This document shows, piece after piece, positions 43,487 through 52,368 of a DNA stretch of 64,000 nt (position 1 is the first letter of the stretch; every line of letters begins with the position of its first letter). Under the pieces are notes generated by a model, which had not been told where the DNA came from, did no database searches, and saw only the letters and a program-made list of their open reading frames with translations. The DNA is from Bacteroidetes Order II. bacterium (lineage in GTDB: Bacteria; Bacteroidota; Rhodothermia; Rhodothermales; UBA2364). The DNA is taken from positions 62,001-126,000 of the forward strand of contig JAEUSQ010000039.1 in assembly GCA_016788705.1 (NCBI GenBank), written 5' to 3'. The position numbers and the translations under genes were made by a program.

Positions 43487-43557
43487 CAGTCCTAACTAAC
43501 CCGATAAGAAACGCCCTCCCTGCGTACAAACAACTTACGTATCGGTTGTTAGGACTG
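43487..43557 (+). promoter_or_regulatory. long hairpin leader before the TonB receptor
   Basis: CAGTCCTAAC at 43487-43496 pairs with GTTAGGACTG at 43548-43557 (10 bp perfect). Inside it CCGATA (43501-43506) pairs with TATCGG (43540-43545), leaving a 33-nt apical part. The structure ends 32 nt before the ATG of the receptor. It has no T-run, so it is more likely an mRNA leader element or an operator than a terminator. It lies in the 300-bp gap between two divergent genes, in which I see no other feature. Confidence 0.55.
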
Positions 43558-43589
43558 CACGCACCTTTCATTTTAACCCAATACTTTTT

Positions 43590-46163
43590 ATGAAAAAACT
43601 TCTTTACTTGTTGGTCTTGCTTATGGGGACGCTTCCCGCCTTCGCACAAGTAATACGTGTTACTGGACGTGTGACCGACGACTCGGGTACAGCCCTCATT
43701 GGTGTCACCGTTCAGGAAAAAGGCACCATGCGGGGGACAGTGACCGATGTTACCGGACAGTTCGGACTTTCTGTCCGTGAAAATGCCACCTTAGTGGTGA
43801 GCTATGTGGGATACATAACCAAAGAAGTCATTCTTCAAGGGGATCGCACCCTCACCATTACACTCAGTCAGAATGCCGACTTAATTGGCGGTGTCGAGGT
43901 CGTCGGTAGCCGGAGCATGAACCGATCTGCCACCGAGACTTCGGTACCGGTGGACATCATTTCGGTCTCGGAAGTAACGGGCAGTAGTGGTCAGCTGGAA
44001 ATGAGCCAACTCTTACAGTATGTAGCTCCTTCCTTTAATGCAAACCGCCAGTCAGGCTCCGATGGTTCCGACCACGTTGATCCAGCTTCTTTACGTGGCC
44101 TTGGCCCTGATCAAACCTTGGTGCTCATTAATGGAAAGCGCCGCCACCAGTCCAGCCTGATTAATTTTTATGGCTCACGTGGACGTGGGAATACCGGAAC
44201 CGACCTCAATGCCATCCCTGCCTCGGCCATTGAGCGCATTGAAATCCTCCGGGACGGCGCCGCTGCGCAATACGGATCGGACGCCATTGCGGGTGTAATC
44301 AACATTGTGCTTAAAGAAAATACCGACGCTTTTGAGGTGAACGTAAATACGGGAATGTATAGCGCCGGAGATGGCCAGCAGGCTCAAGTAGCCTTAAATT
44401 GGGGTAAAAGCTTGCTTAAAGGTGGTTTTGTTCATATTACCGCCGAGGGGATGACCCGCGATTACACCAACCGACCGAATGATGAGGCTCTGTTCCCAGG
44501 CAGCAGCGCCCGTGACTTTGTGGGCGATGCCAAGGCTTTGAGTGGGGCCTTCTTGGTGAATATGGCAGTTCCGGTAAACAACATGAAGTTCTATCTGAAT
44601 GGCGGTTATAGCCACCGGTTTTCCAACAACCACCAATGGACCCGTGGTGCAGACAATCTTCAGCGGAACATCAAAGAAATCTATCAGAATGGCTTTACCC
44701 CGCAATTAGAGGGAACAGTAAGTGACCCCTCGGTCTCTTTTGGACTTAAAGGCAAACTAAGTAATTGGAACTGGGATTTAAGCAATTCTTATGGCGAAAA
44801 CAAATTCGATTATCATTCTACAAACACCCTTAATGCCTCGTTCCAACCCCGTCCTTCTTCCCCAACCGAATTCTATGATGGCGGGTTTAAGTTGACACAA
44901 AACACCACCAATCTTGACATCACCCGATACTTCCAGAAGGGCGAAGGCAAGGGCTTTAATGTGGCCTTTGGGGCAGAATTCCGAAATGAGCGCTATCAGA
45001 TTTTTGCCGGAGAGGAAGCATCTTACAAAAATTATGGGGCTATGGTTATGACCGCCGAGGGGCTTGCGTTGGCGGCAAGTGGCGCACAAGGCTTCCCTGG
45101 GTTCCAGCCATCGGACGAAATTGACGAGCGCCGCAGTAACTTTGGGGCCTATGCGGATGTGGAAGTGGACTTGAACAAACAATTATCACTTACGGCAGCG
45201 GGTCGCTTTGAAAACTATTCCGATTTTGGGAATACGATTAATGGCAAAGCCTCCTTCCGTTTTGCTTTCAGTCCTGCGATTGCCCTTCGGGGGTCGTTAA
45301 GTACGGGCTTCCGCGCCCCCTCTTTGGCACAGATATACTTTAACTCTACGATTACCAACTTTATTGCCGGAAAACCAGTGGACAACCTCATCGCACGAAA
45401 CAGCGGAAATGTGGCAAAAGCACTGGGAATTCCGGCATTGAAGCAAGAAACCTCTCAGAACATCTCTTTGGGCGTTACACTTACACCCGCAAATGGTTTC
45501 TCTCTTACCGTAGATGCCTATCAGGTGAACCTCAAAGATCGCATCATTCTTACGGGCGTATTTAGTGACGAGGACGATGCCATTGGTAGCATTCTAAAGG
45601 GCCTTAATGTGGGAGGAGCACAATTTTTCACCAATGCCTTAGACGCGAATACGAAAGGCCTAGACGTGGTTCTGAATCATAGCACCTTTTTGGGCCAAGG
45701 CCGATTACGGACAAGTCTGGCTGCCAATTTCAATCAATTAGAAATTGGTGACGTTAAAACCACTACCCAGTTGAAAGGAAAAGAAGACACGTATTTTGAT
45801 TTGCGTGAACGCTATTTCTTATTGGCTTCTGCACCTCCAAGCAAATTCAACGTGGGCTTTGATTACAAACAGAATAAATTATCTGCAAACCTACGGTTTA
45901 CCCGTTTTGACAAAGTGACCTTGGCTAACTGGGAGTATGACGAAAACAAGTTGCACGTATATGATGCCCGCATTACAACCGATTTTTCATTCGGGTATGA
46001 CTTGGCCAAGAATATTCAATTAAACCTTGGAGGTGCCAATATCTTTAATGTGCAACCCACCAAACAAGACCCCGGTCTCACGGAAAGTGGGGGTATGTGG
46101 GATGCTGTACAAATGGGCATCAATGGTGCTTTCTTCTTTGCAAAATTGGGATTTCGATTCTAA
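43590..46163 (+). CDS. TonB-dependent outer-membrane receptor
   Basis: This 857-aa protein has a signal peptide ending LPAFAQ. A CarboxypepD_reg-like domain follows (RVTGRVTDDSGTALIGVTVQ, residues ~22-100). The plug contains RSMNRSATETSVPVDIISVS, DPASLRGLGPDQTLVLINGK, ERIEILRDGAAAQYGSDAIA and GVINIVLK. The barrel includes STGFRAPSLAQIYFNSTI and ends FAKLGFRF with a terminal Phe. It differs from SusC in plug sequence and has no SusD partner, so siderophore, cobalamin or other small-ligand uptake is possible. It stands alone, with a hairpin leader and its own terminator. Confidence 0.93.
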   Translation: MKKLLYLLVLLMGTLPAFAQVIRVTGRVTDDSGTALIGVTVQEKGTMRGTVTDVTGQFGLSVRENATLVVSYVGYITKEVILQGDRTLTITLSQNADLIGGVEVVGSRSMNRSATETSVPVDIISVSEVTGSSGQLEMSQLLQYVAPSFNANRQSGSDGSDHVDPASLRGLGPDQTLVLINGKRRHQSSLINFYGSRGRGNTGTDLNAIPASAIERIEILRDGAAAQYGSDAIAGVINIVLKENTDAFEVNVNTGMYSAGDGQQAQVALNWGKSLLKGGFVHITAEGMTRDYTNRPNDEALFPGSSARDFVGDAKALSGAFLVNMAVPVNNMKFYLNGGYSHRFSNNHQWTRGADNLQRNIKEIYQNGFTPQLEGTVSDPSVSFGLKGKLSNWNWDLSNSYGENKFDYHSTNTLNASFQPRPSSPTEFYDGGFKLTQNTTNLDITRYFQKGEGKGFNVAFGAEFRNERYQIFAGEEASYKNYGAMVMTAEGLALAASGAQGFPGFQPSDEIDERRSNFGAYADVEVDLNKQLSLTAAGRFENYSDFGNTINGKASFRFAFSPAIALRGSLSTGFRAPSLAQIYFNSTITNFIAGKPVDNLIARNSGNVAKALGIPALKQETSQNISLGVTLTPANGFSLTVDAYQVNLKDRIILTGVFSDEDDAIGSILKGLNVGGAQFFTNALDANTKGLDVVLNHSTFLGQGRLRTSLAANFNQLEIGDVKTTTQLKGKEDTYFDLRERYFLLASAPPSKFNVGFDYKQNKLSANLRFTRFDKVTLANWEYDENKLHVYDARITTDFSFGYDLAKNIQLNLGGANIFNVQPTKQDPGLTESGGMWDAVQMGINGAFFFAKLGFRF

Positions 46164-46182
46164 TTGACATGGTTGATCCACG

Positions 46183-46213
46183 GCCCTGTTGTTTTTACAT
46201 CAGGGCTTTTTTT
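46183..46213 (+). terminator. intrinsic terminator after the TonB receptor
   Basis: GCCCTG and CAGGGC form the stem around a 12-nt loop, followed by seven T residues. It is 20 nt after the receptor stop. Confidence 0.8.
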
Positions 46214-46338
46214 GTGCTCTTCAGTAGGTACAAACGCATAAACCACGAAAAATTCGGCGGCAAGAGGTTTTATTCTGATACCTCAAGCACTATTTTAAAG
46301 AATTGTATTCAACCATTCCGTTCCACCCTTATAGTTAC

Positions 46339-47832
46339 ATGACACGTTTCGGCGCTTTTGAAGCAGTAATCGGCTTAGAGGTTCATGCACAGCTTAAAAC
46401 GCAGTCTAAAGCCTTCTCGCCAGACTCCGCTGCGTTTGGCGGAGCCCCCAACTCCCATGTGGACCCTATCAGTCTGGCACACCCGGGAACATTGCCCATC
46501 CTCAACAAATGCCATATTGAACATGCCATTTTGATGGGAATGGCCACCAACTGCGAAATTGAACGCCGTTCTGTCATTGCTCGGAAGCACTATTTCTATC
46601 CCGATTTGCCCAAAGGATACCAGATTTCGCAATACGAAGCCCCTATTTGCGTTAATGGCTGGTTAGACGTTTCATTCGACGGCGAAACTGGCCCACAAAC
46701 AACCCGAGTGGGCATTACCCGGATACATATTGAAGAAGATGCAGGCAAATCCATCCACGACCACGACCCATATGCTACCCTCATTGATGTGAACCGCTGT
46801 GGTGTACCTCTTCTAGAAATTGTTTCGGAGCCGGATATTCGTTCTGCGAAAGAAGCAGCAGCATATCTCCAAAATATTTGGCAAATGGTTCGCTGGCTGG
46901 GCATCTGTGATGGGAATATGGAGGAAGGTTCTTTGCGTTGCGACGCCAACGTCTCTATTCGGCCTGTGGGGGATCCACACTTGGGGACCAAGGCCGAAAT
47001 CAAAAACATGAATTCGTTCCGGAATGTGGAACGGGCCATTGAAGCAGAAATTGCCCGCCAAATAGACGTTGTTTCATCTGGAGGGCATGTTATTCAGGAA
47101 ACCCGTTTGTGGGATACAGTCAAATTAGAAACCCGCTCCATGCGTTCTAAAGAGCGTGCACATGACTACCGTTATTTTCCGGATCCCGACTTGCCTCCGG
47201 TGGTTGTCTCAGACGAGATGCTACGACAGATTTCCCAATCCCTGCCTGAACTCCCACACATGCGTAGGTCGCGCTTGATCACCGATTGGGGCCTACCCGC
47301 TTACGACGCCCACCTGCTAACGGGTGATCGGGCCATTGCCGACTATTTGGAACAAACCGTTTCTGCGGTGGATGAGCCAGATGGCGTTACCCTGCAAGAC
47401 CGGGCCAAAGCCGTATCGAATATCATGATGTCGTATGTTTTGCGCCTCCTCAACGAGGAGAATACCAGTATTTCCAGCTTTAGGATTACTCCAGAACGCT
47501 TGGCTGGACTGGTTTCATTGCGCATGGCCAATAAAATAAGTTCCACAGGAGCACAAGAACTTTTCCATCTGCTGCTAACCTCAACAGGAACTGCCATGGA
47601 ACTCGCAATGAGGCATAACCTGTTACAGGTATCCGATTCGGGAGCATTGCTGCCAGTAGTTCAGGCGGTTTTGTCCGACTTTCCAAAAGAAGTTGCCAAG
47701 TTCAAGAATGGAAATCCACAATTAATTGGTTTTTTTATCGGACAAGTTATGAAGCGATTCAAAGGGTCTCCCGACCCCAAGCGATTACGTCAAATGATTG
47801 CCGAACAGATAAGCACTTCTTCACCTAATTAA
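46339..47832 (+). CDS. gatB: aspartyl/glutamyl-tRNA(Asn/Gln) amidotransferase subunit B
   Basis: GatB is the kinase/tRNA-binding subunit of GatCAB, which converts misacylated Asp-tRNA(Asn) or Glu-tRNA(Gln) to the amidated form. Motifs are FEAVIGLEVHAQLKTQSKAF, KHYFYPDLPKGYQISQYEAP, HIEEDAGKSIHD and NRCGVPLLEIVSEPDIRSAK, followed by SLRCDANVSIRP. The C-terminal YqeY-like domain contains the GNPQLIGFFIGQVMKRFKGS segment. The start at 46339 (MTRFGAFEAV) is preferred to 46303. gatA and gatC are not in the window. The length is 497 aa. Confidence 0.96.
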   Translation: MTRFGAFEAVIGLEVHAQLKTQSKAFSPDSAAFGGAPNSHVDPISLAHPGTLPILNKCHIEHAILMGMATNCEIERRSVIARKHYFYPDLPKGYQISQYEAPICVNGWLDVSFDGETGPQTTRVGITRIHIEEDAGKSIHDHDPYATLIDVNRCGVPLLEIVSEPDIRSAKEAAAYLQNIWQMVRWLGICDGNMEEGSLRCDANVSIRPVGDPHLGTKAEIKNMNSFRNVERAIEAEIARQIDVVSSGGHVIQETRLWDTVKLETRSMRSKERAHDYRYFPDPDLPPVVVSDEMLRQISQSLPELPHMRRSRLITDWGLPAYDAHLLTGDRAIADYLEQTVSAVDEPDGVTLQDRAKAVSNIMMSYVLRLLNEENTSISSFRITPERLAGLVSLRMANKISSTGAQELFHLLLTSTGTAMELAMRHNLLQVSDSGALLPVVQAVLSDFPKEVAKFKNGNPQLIGFFIGQVMKRFKGSPDPKRLRQMIAEQISTSSPN

Positions 47833-47845
47833 ACCACACGCGAAA

Positions 47846-48580
47846 ATGGTTTTCGCCGATACCACTAAACGCAGACTATTATGGGTGCTCTTGGCCACGT
47901 TGGTGATGGCAGGTGTGGCCATTGGTGGTACTTGGTGGTGGAGAACCAAACAAGCCCAAGAACGCAAAGCCCGACTCGCCCAAGAAGCCAAAAAGAAACA
48001 AAAAAAAACCGAGAAAATCATTCCGATTCGCCCCATCAAAGGCGACTCTATCGAAGCCATGATTCGCTCCAACCGAAAGATTTCCGATTTTTTCCGTGAG
48101 GACTTCCGGTTACAGAATTTCCGCATAGACACAACCGTAACATATGCTTATAACTTTGTTGATCTTAATGGGGATGAAAAGGATGAAGCCATTGTTTTTC
48201 TCGAAGGGAATGGTATGTGCTACACACAAGGATGTGTGGTTGTCATTTTGGTCCGTAAAGAAGGTAAATACGAACTCAAATCTGCCATTATTCCCGCCGA
48301 GCCACCCATCTTTGTTAGTAACCGAAAAACCAACGGATGGCGAGACTTGGTCGTAAACCTGCTTTCTAAAGACTATAGCCCCGCCAGCCAGCGGGTCATC
48401 CGATATCTTTCGGATGAAGACGGGTATGGCTATCCGGTGGATCCCAACCGACTACCAAAGCCCTGGCCAGAAGTTATGGATGAAGGCCTTACCATTTTGG
48501 CAGAGCAAGGTGAAGAGCTTTATAAATTTCGATTTGTACCTGATACCAAGCAAAAGAAAAAAACCAAACGTTCCAGCTAA
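47846..48580 (+). CDS. membrane-anchored protein with a single FG-GAP-like unit
   Basis: This 244-aa protein has one N-terminal membrane segment (LLWVLLATLVMAGVAIGGTW) and then a basic, Lys/Gln-rich helix (residues ~33-58). The extracytoplasmic part has YNFVDLNGDEKDEAIVFLEG, a calcium-loop-like DxNxDxxDE motif also seen in VCBS repeats, and ends in a Lys-rich tail. No family is recognised. It starts 13 nt after gatB and precedes a redoxin-like gene, so read-through from gatB is possible. Confidence 0.65.
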   Translation: MVFADTTKRRLLWVLLATLVMAGVAIGGTWWWRTKQAQERKARLAQEAKKKQKKTEKIIPIRPIKGDSIEAMIRSNRKISDFFREDFRLQNFRIDTTVTYAYNFVDLNGDEKDEAIVFLEGNGMCYTQGCVVVILVRKEGKYELKSAIIPAEPPIFVSNRKTNGWRDLVVNLLSKDYSPASQRVIRYLSDEDGYGYPVDPNRLPKPWPEVMDEGLTILAEQGEELYKFRFVPDTKQKKKTKRSS

Positions 48581-48621
48581 CCCAACCATCCACAACCGAC
48601 ACGCAAGTGTCCGCTTATTTT

Positions 48622-49959
48622 ATGATACGTGCATTCAACTTCTTACTACTGGTGTTTTTTTTCTGCCTGCCAGTAACACAAGCCCAATCCGTCAACGGAA
48701 AACTAACCGGAAAAATCGCAGTTACCAAAGAGTTAGACCCGGCACAAGATTTTTCTGGCTTCCAGATTTTGGTTGGATTTAAAGAATCGGAAGCTGCTGC
48801 GGTGGATACAATCGGGTTTGCCATTACAAAAAAAGACGGTTCTTTTTCCATGAACCTAAAAGCCCGTGAGCGGGGTATCTACCCCCTTATGGTCTCACGC
48901 CGAGGTGCTATGGCGGCTTCTGGTGAAATCATTGTTGCTGAAGGCGATGAGGCCACGCTCCAAGCCACTTTACCTGCACGCACTTTACGGGTGATTTCTC
49001 CGGAAAATGCCGCTTGGATGGCCCTAAAAAATGCACGGGCCCAGCATAAACAATCGTTGATTGATGCCCTGTCTAACAATGAAAACAATACCTCCACCCT
49101 CAAAAATGTGGTATTGCTCACCTCAAATCTAATGTGGGATTTAGACAAATCTTTTGGCGCACAATCGGTGGGTGCACAATTAGGAAAAATGGAAGCCATT
49201 ACCATGCTAGTAGGATGGGACGATTCACTGGCCGTGGCACGCGCCCAGACCATCCCCCCTGATTTTCCGGGTTATGTCGAGATGGTACGCACCCTACGAC
49301 GCGCCCTTGTACGTGAATTGGGGCAGGAAAAAGGGCTTGCCGCCTTCCGAACATACGTAGATAAACTCCCAGACCTTCAGAAAAAGGCGCCACTTTTTGC
49401 CGAACTCATAGTGGCACGAATAGACAGCCTACAAACCAAAGAAGCACTTGCCGCCATCGCCGAAATGGAGCGCACCTATCCAGATGGAAGGTGGAATACG
49501 TTTCTACAAAACGCAACCTACGAGGTAAAAAATTTATTACCCGGTCTTCGCGCCCCTGCTTTTTCCCTAAAAGCAAACAATGGCCAAACCTATACCTTAG
49601 ACGGACTAAAGGGGAAATATGTGGTTTTGGAGTTCTGGAGTCCACGCGATTCGGTTTATCCCAAACAACTACCAGAGGTCATGGCATTGCATCAATCTTT
49701 TTCAACAAAAAATTTAGTCTGGCTTTCGGTGGCTTTAGACCCTGAAAAAAGCGTTGTGGACACGTTTGCACAAAACCGTGCCTTACCAGACCTGCAAGTA
49801 TTGGAATTAGAAGGTACCAAAGCACCTATTGCCAAAGCGTATAATGTCAATTACGTCCCCCTCCGTTTTCTAATTGGCCCCGATGGCAACCTCATTGGTA
49901 AGTATGTATCCAATGCCCTTGGTTTATTGACCGATGCCTTGCAAAAACAGGTGAAGTAA
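48622..49959 (+). CDS. TlpA/redoxin-like exported protein without active cysteines
   Basis: The protein has ~445 aa and a signal peptide ending PVTQAQS. The N-terminal part (residues ~20-120) resembles the DUF4369-type beta domain found before Bacteroidota thioredoxins. A helical linker follows. The C-terminal redoxin domain starts LLPGLRAPAFSLKANNGQTY and continues KGKYVVLEFWSPRDSVYPKQ, where the WCxxC motif would normally be; no Cys is present. The cis-Pro segment NVNYVPLRFLIGPDG is kept. It is probably a binding or scaffold protein instead of an oxidoreductase. The GTG at 48607 is an alternative start. Confidence 0.75.
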   Translation: MIRAFNFLLLVFFFCLPVTQAQSVNGKLTGKIAVTKELDPAQDFSGFQILVGFKESEAAAVDTIGFAITKKDGSFSMNLKARERGIYPLMVSRRGAMAASGEIIVAEGDEATLQATLPARTLRVISPENAAWMALKNARAQHKQSLIDALSNNENNTSTLKNVVLLTSNLMWDLDKSFGAQSVGAQLGKMEAITMLVGWDDSLAVARAQTIPPDFPGYVEMVRTLRRALVRELGQEKGLAAFRTYVDKLPDLQKKAPLFAELIVARIDSLQTKEALAAIAEMERTYPDGRWNTFLQNATYEVKNLLPGLRAPAFSLKANNGQTYTLDGLKGKYVVLEFWSPRDSVYPKQLPEVMALHQSFSTKNLVWLSVALDPEKSVVDTFAQNRALPDLQVLELEGTKAPIAKAYNVNYVPLRFLIGPDGNLIGKYVSNALGLLTDALQKQVK

Positions 49960-49981
49960 TTTTTATAATCCTTTATCAATC

Positions 49982-50758
49982 ATGAAAAGCAGAACCTTTC
50001 TAATAGCCGGAAACTGGAAGATGAATACCCTCCAGTCCGAAGCCATTGCATTGGCAACACAAATTGCTGCTACCAGCGCGAAAATACTTTCCTCTGTAGA
50101 AGTCCTGATCTGCCCACCGGCCCTTCACCTTGCGCCTGTACAGGCCACTGTGGGGGCAACCGGGATTAAAGTAGGTGCTCAAAACATGCACCAAGCCCTT
50201 AGTGGTGCCTATACCGGAGAAATTTCCGCACCTATGATCGCTTCTTCAGGTTGTTCCCATGTGATACTGGGACACTCCGAACGGCGGCAATATTTTGGAG
50301 AAACGGATGCATTGGTCAATCTGAAAATCAAACAAGCATTGGCCCATCACCTCACCCCCATTGTGTGTATTGGAGAGACCCTCACAGAACGTGAAGCCGG
50401 CGTGGAGTTGGCTGTTGTGACCGCACAAGTAAAAGGGGCATTGGCCAGCCTCACCGCAGAGGAAGCACAACAATTGGTTTGGGCCTACGAACCCGTATGG
50501 GCCATCGGGACAGGCAAAACCGCCTCTCCAGAACAGGCACAATCTATGCACGCCGCGCTCCGAACTTTGCTCGGAGAATTGGTCAGCGACGAAGTAGCAA
50601 CTAAGACGCGACTGCTCTATGGGGGTAGTTTAAATGCGGCAAACGCCGCTGAATTACTTGCCCAGCCAGACATTGATGGCGGCTTGATTGGGGGTGCAAG
50701 TTTGAAGGCCACAGATTTTGGCACCATCATCCAAACAGCTTTTAGGCTTGCTGCCTAA
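49982..50758 (+). CDS. tpiA: triosephosphate isomerase
   Basis: This 258-aa glycolytic enzyme interconverts DHAP and glyceraldehyde-3-phosphate. Motifs are LIAGNWKMNTLQSEA (catalytic Lys), VILGHSERRQYFGETDALVN (catalytic His), VWAYEPVWAIGTGKTASPEQ (catalytic Glu plus loop 6) and LLYGGSLNAANAAELLAQPD with IDGGLIGGASLKA. All catalytic residues are present. It begins 23 nt after the redoxin-like gene. The GWxTD lipoprotein gene follows. Confidence 0.97.
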   Translation: MKSRTFLIAGNWKMNTLQSEAIALATQIAATSAKILSSVEVLICPPALHLAPVQATVGATGIKVGAQNMHQALSGAYTGEISAPMIASSGCSHVILGHSERRQYFGETDALVNLKIKQALAHHLTPIVCIGETLTEREAGVELAVVTAQVKGALASLTAEEAQQLVWAYEPVWAIGTGKTASPEQAQSMHAALRTLLGELVSDEVATKTRLLYGGSLNAANAAELLAQPDIDGGLIGGASLKATDFGTIIQTAFRLAA

Positions 50759-50843
50759 TAACGTGTTCCGGGAGGTGAATGGAACCAAAACAGTTTTGAA
50801 ACAATTACAAACACTACTCCATTCACCTTTGGATTTCCGGAAA

Positions 50844-52262
50844 ATGATGAAAAAATTCTTTGCAATTACCTTCTTCCTGATCGTTCTGGTAGCTACAGGG
50901 TGCTCGGGTACCAAAAAGCCAGTAGATTCCCCCAATGCCGGACGTACCTTGGCGTATGAAGAAGGGGTACCCAATTTCGACATGGAGGCGATCCCTACGT
51001 GGCGCGAAGACTCCGCCGGGATAGATCTTTATATAGGATTGCCCTATCGTTCCCTCATTTTCCTTCGAACCGACAATACGTTTCATGGCAAATATGAAGC
51101 CGTGGTCCGAGTTCTGGACGACAAAGGAAAGGCGACCATAAAAGAAGAATCGTTCAGTGATACCATTTCCATCACCGATTACGAAAAAACCCAGTCTATT
51201 GAGGCGATCTCCCTTCAAAAACGATTTAAAGTTGCTCCAGGAACGTACATCATTGAAGTATCAATAACGGATATTAATTCCAAAAAAGAAGCCCTTCGCC
51301 GTCAACGACTTACCTTGAACGATCTTGCCTCCGGAAGTATTAGCCTGAGCCGCATCTTGGTAGAAGGCCGAAACGATGCAACAGGCTTCCGCCCCATCGT
51401 GGCCTATCATACCGGATCGGATGTTGACTCGTTGCGGGCCGTTGTGGAACTTTACAATGCCGACGCTGCACCCGAAGTCCAAGCTATGATGATGCTCAGG
51501 GCACTCCCTACCGACCGTAACCCAGCCCAACCGCCCTACTGGTTTACGCCCTCGCTTGGCTCGCTTTCCCAACAAGGTGTTTTTTATAACCGAGGAGATA
51601 CCCTTCAAGTTACTCGTCGTATCATCCGCAATGTATCTCCCGAAGCGGTTATTGAGTTTAATCTTCCAAAATTAAAACCAGGAACATACCGGATTAATAT
51701 TGCCGTCACTGCACCCCAAAAAGGCAATAGTACCCAGCCCACCCTCTTGTTAAAGGAACAAAGGGATCTTTCCATAAAATCGCCCGGCTTCCCCCGTATC
51801 GAAACCCTTCAACACATGGTGGAACCACTGGCTTATATCGCCTACAAACGGGAAATGCAGGAAATCTTAAAAGCCACTTCCGTAGAAGAACTTAAAACAC
51901 GGTTCGATGCATTCTGGGGAGAAAAGATGCCCAGTCGCCAATCTGGACTTAACACCATCAAGGAGTTTTACAGCCGGGTAGAACAGGCAAATTTATATTT
52001 TTCTACCTATAAAGAAGGATGGAAAACAGATCCGGGGATGGTGTACATTGTCATGGGGGCGCCACAATCCGTAGATGAGCAGTTCGATGCTGAAATTTGG
52101 CGCTACTCCTATTCTAACCGTGACCCGCTTTCTACTTTTGTCTTTCAAAAAGTACGGCCTTCGGAAGGTGATTTTATCAACTATATCCTTATTCGAAACC
52201 CTTATTTCGAGCAGGAGTGGCTCCGACAGATAGAGCGTTGGCGAACGGGTCAGGTATTCTGA
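50844..52262 (+). CDS. GWxTD-domain lipoprotein
   Basis: The protein has ~472 aa with a lipobox in IVLVATGC. The long middle section is beta-rich (residues ~60-330). The C-terminal domain carries the hallmark KEGWKTDPGMVYIVMGAPQS near residue 392, followed by AEIWRYSYSNRDPLSTFVFQ. GWxTD proteins occur mainly in Bacteroidota-related and Acidobacteriota genomes and their function is unknown. The start at 50844 (MMKKFFAITF) gives a normal lipoprotein signal. The frame is open back to 50718, within tpiA. It ends at a convergent terminator. Confidence 0.85.
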   Translation: MMKKFFAITFFLIVLVATGCSGTKKPVDSPNAGRTLAYEEGVPNFDMEAIPTWREDSAGIDLYIGLPYRSLIFLRTDNTFHGKYEAVVRVLDDKGKATIKEESFSDTISITDYEKTQSIEAISLQKRFKVAPGTYIIEVSITDINSKKEALRRQRLTLNDLASGSISLSRILVEGRNDATGFRPIVAYHTGSDVDSLRAVVELYNADAAPEVQAMMMLRALPTDRNPAQPPYWFTPSLGSLSQQGVFYNRGDTLQVTRRIIRNVSPEAVIEFNLPKLKPGTYRINIAVTAPQKGNSTQPTLLLKEQRDLSIKSPGFPRIETLQHMVEPLAYIAYKREMQEILKATSVEELKTRFDAFWGEKMPSRQSGLNTIKEFYSRVEQANLYFSTYKEGWKTDPGMVYIVMGAPQSVDEQFDAEIWRYSYSNRDPLSTFVFQKVRPSEGDFINYILIRNPYFEQEWLRQIERWRTGQVF

Positions 52263-52324
52263 GTTAATGCGCCAACTACTATTTTTAAGAAAAAGGAATT
52301 GGGATGAAGTATAAGGCAAACAAC

Positions 52325-52358
52325 TAACGGAAGACGTTTCTATGAATGTCTTCCGTTA
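52325..52358. terminator. hairpin between convergent GWxTD and ROK genes
   Basis: TAACGGAAGAC pairs perfectly with GTCTTCCGTTA (11 bp, 12-nt loop). It lies 10 nt from the ROK stop. T-runs are weak on both sides, so termination is likely but not certain. Confidence 0.6.
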
Positions 52359-52368
52359 ATCAAGAAAG

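Noticed and set aside
43357-43593. Plus-strand 78-codon frame before the TonB receptor
   Set aside because: It runs through the hairpin leader, overlaps the receptor start and looks like no known protein.
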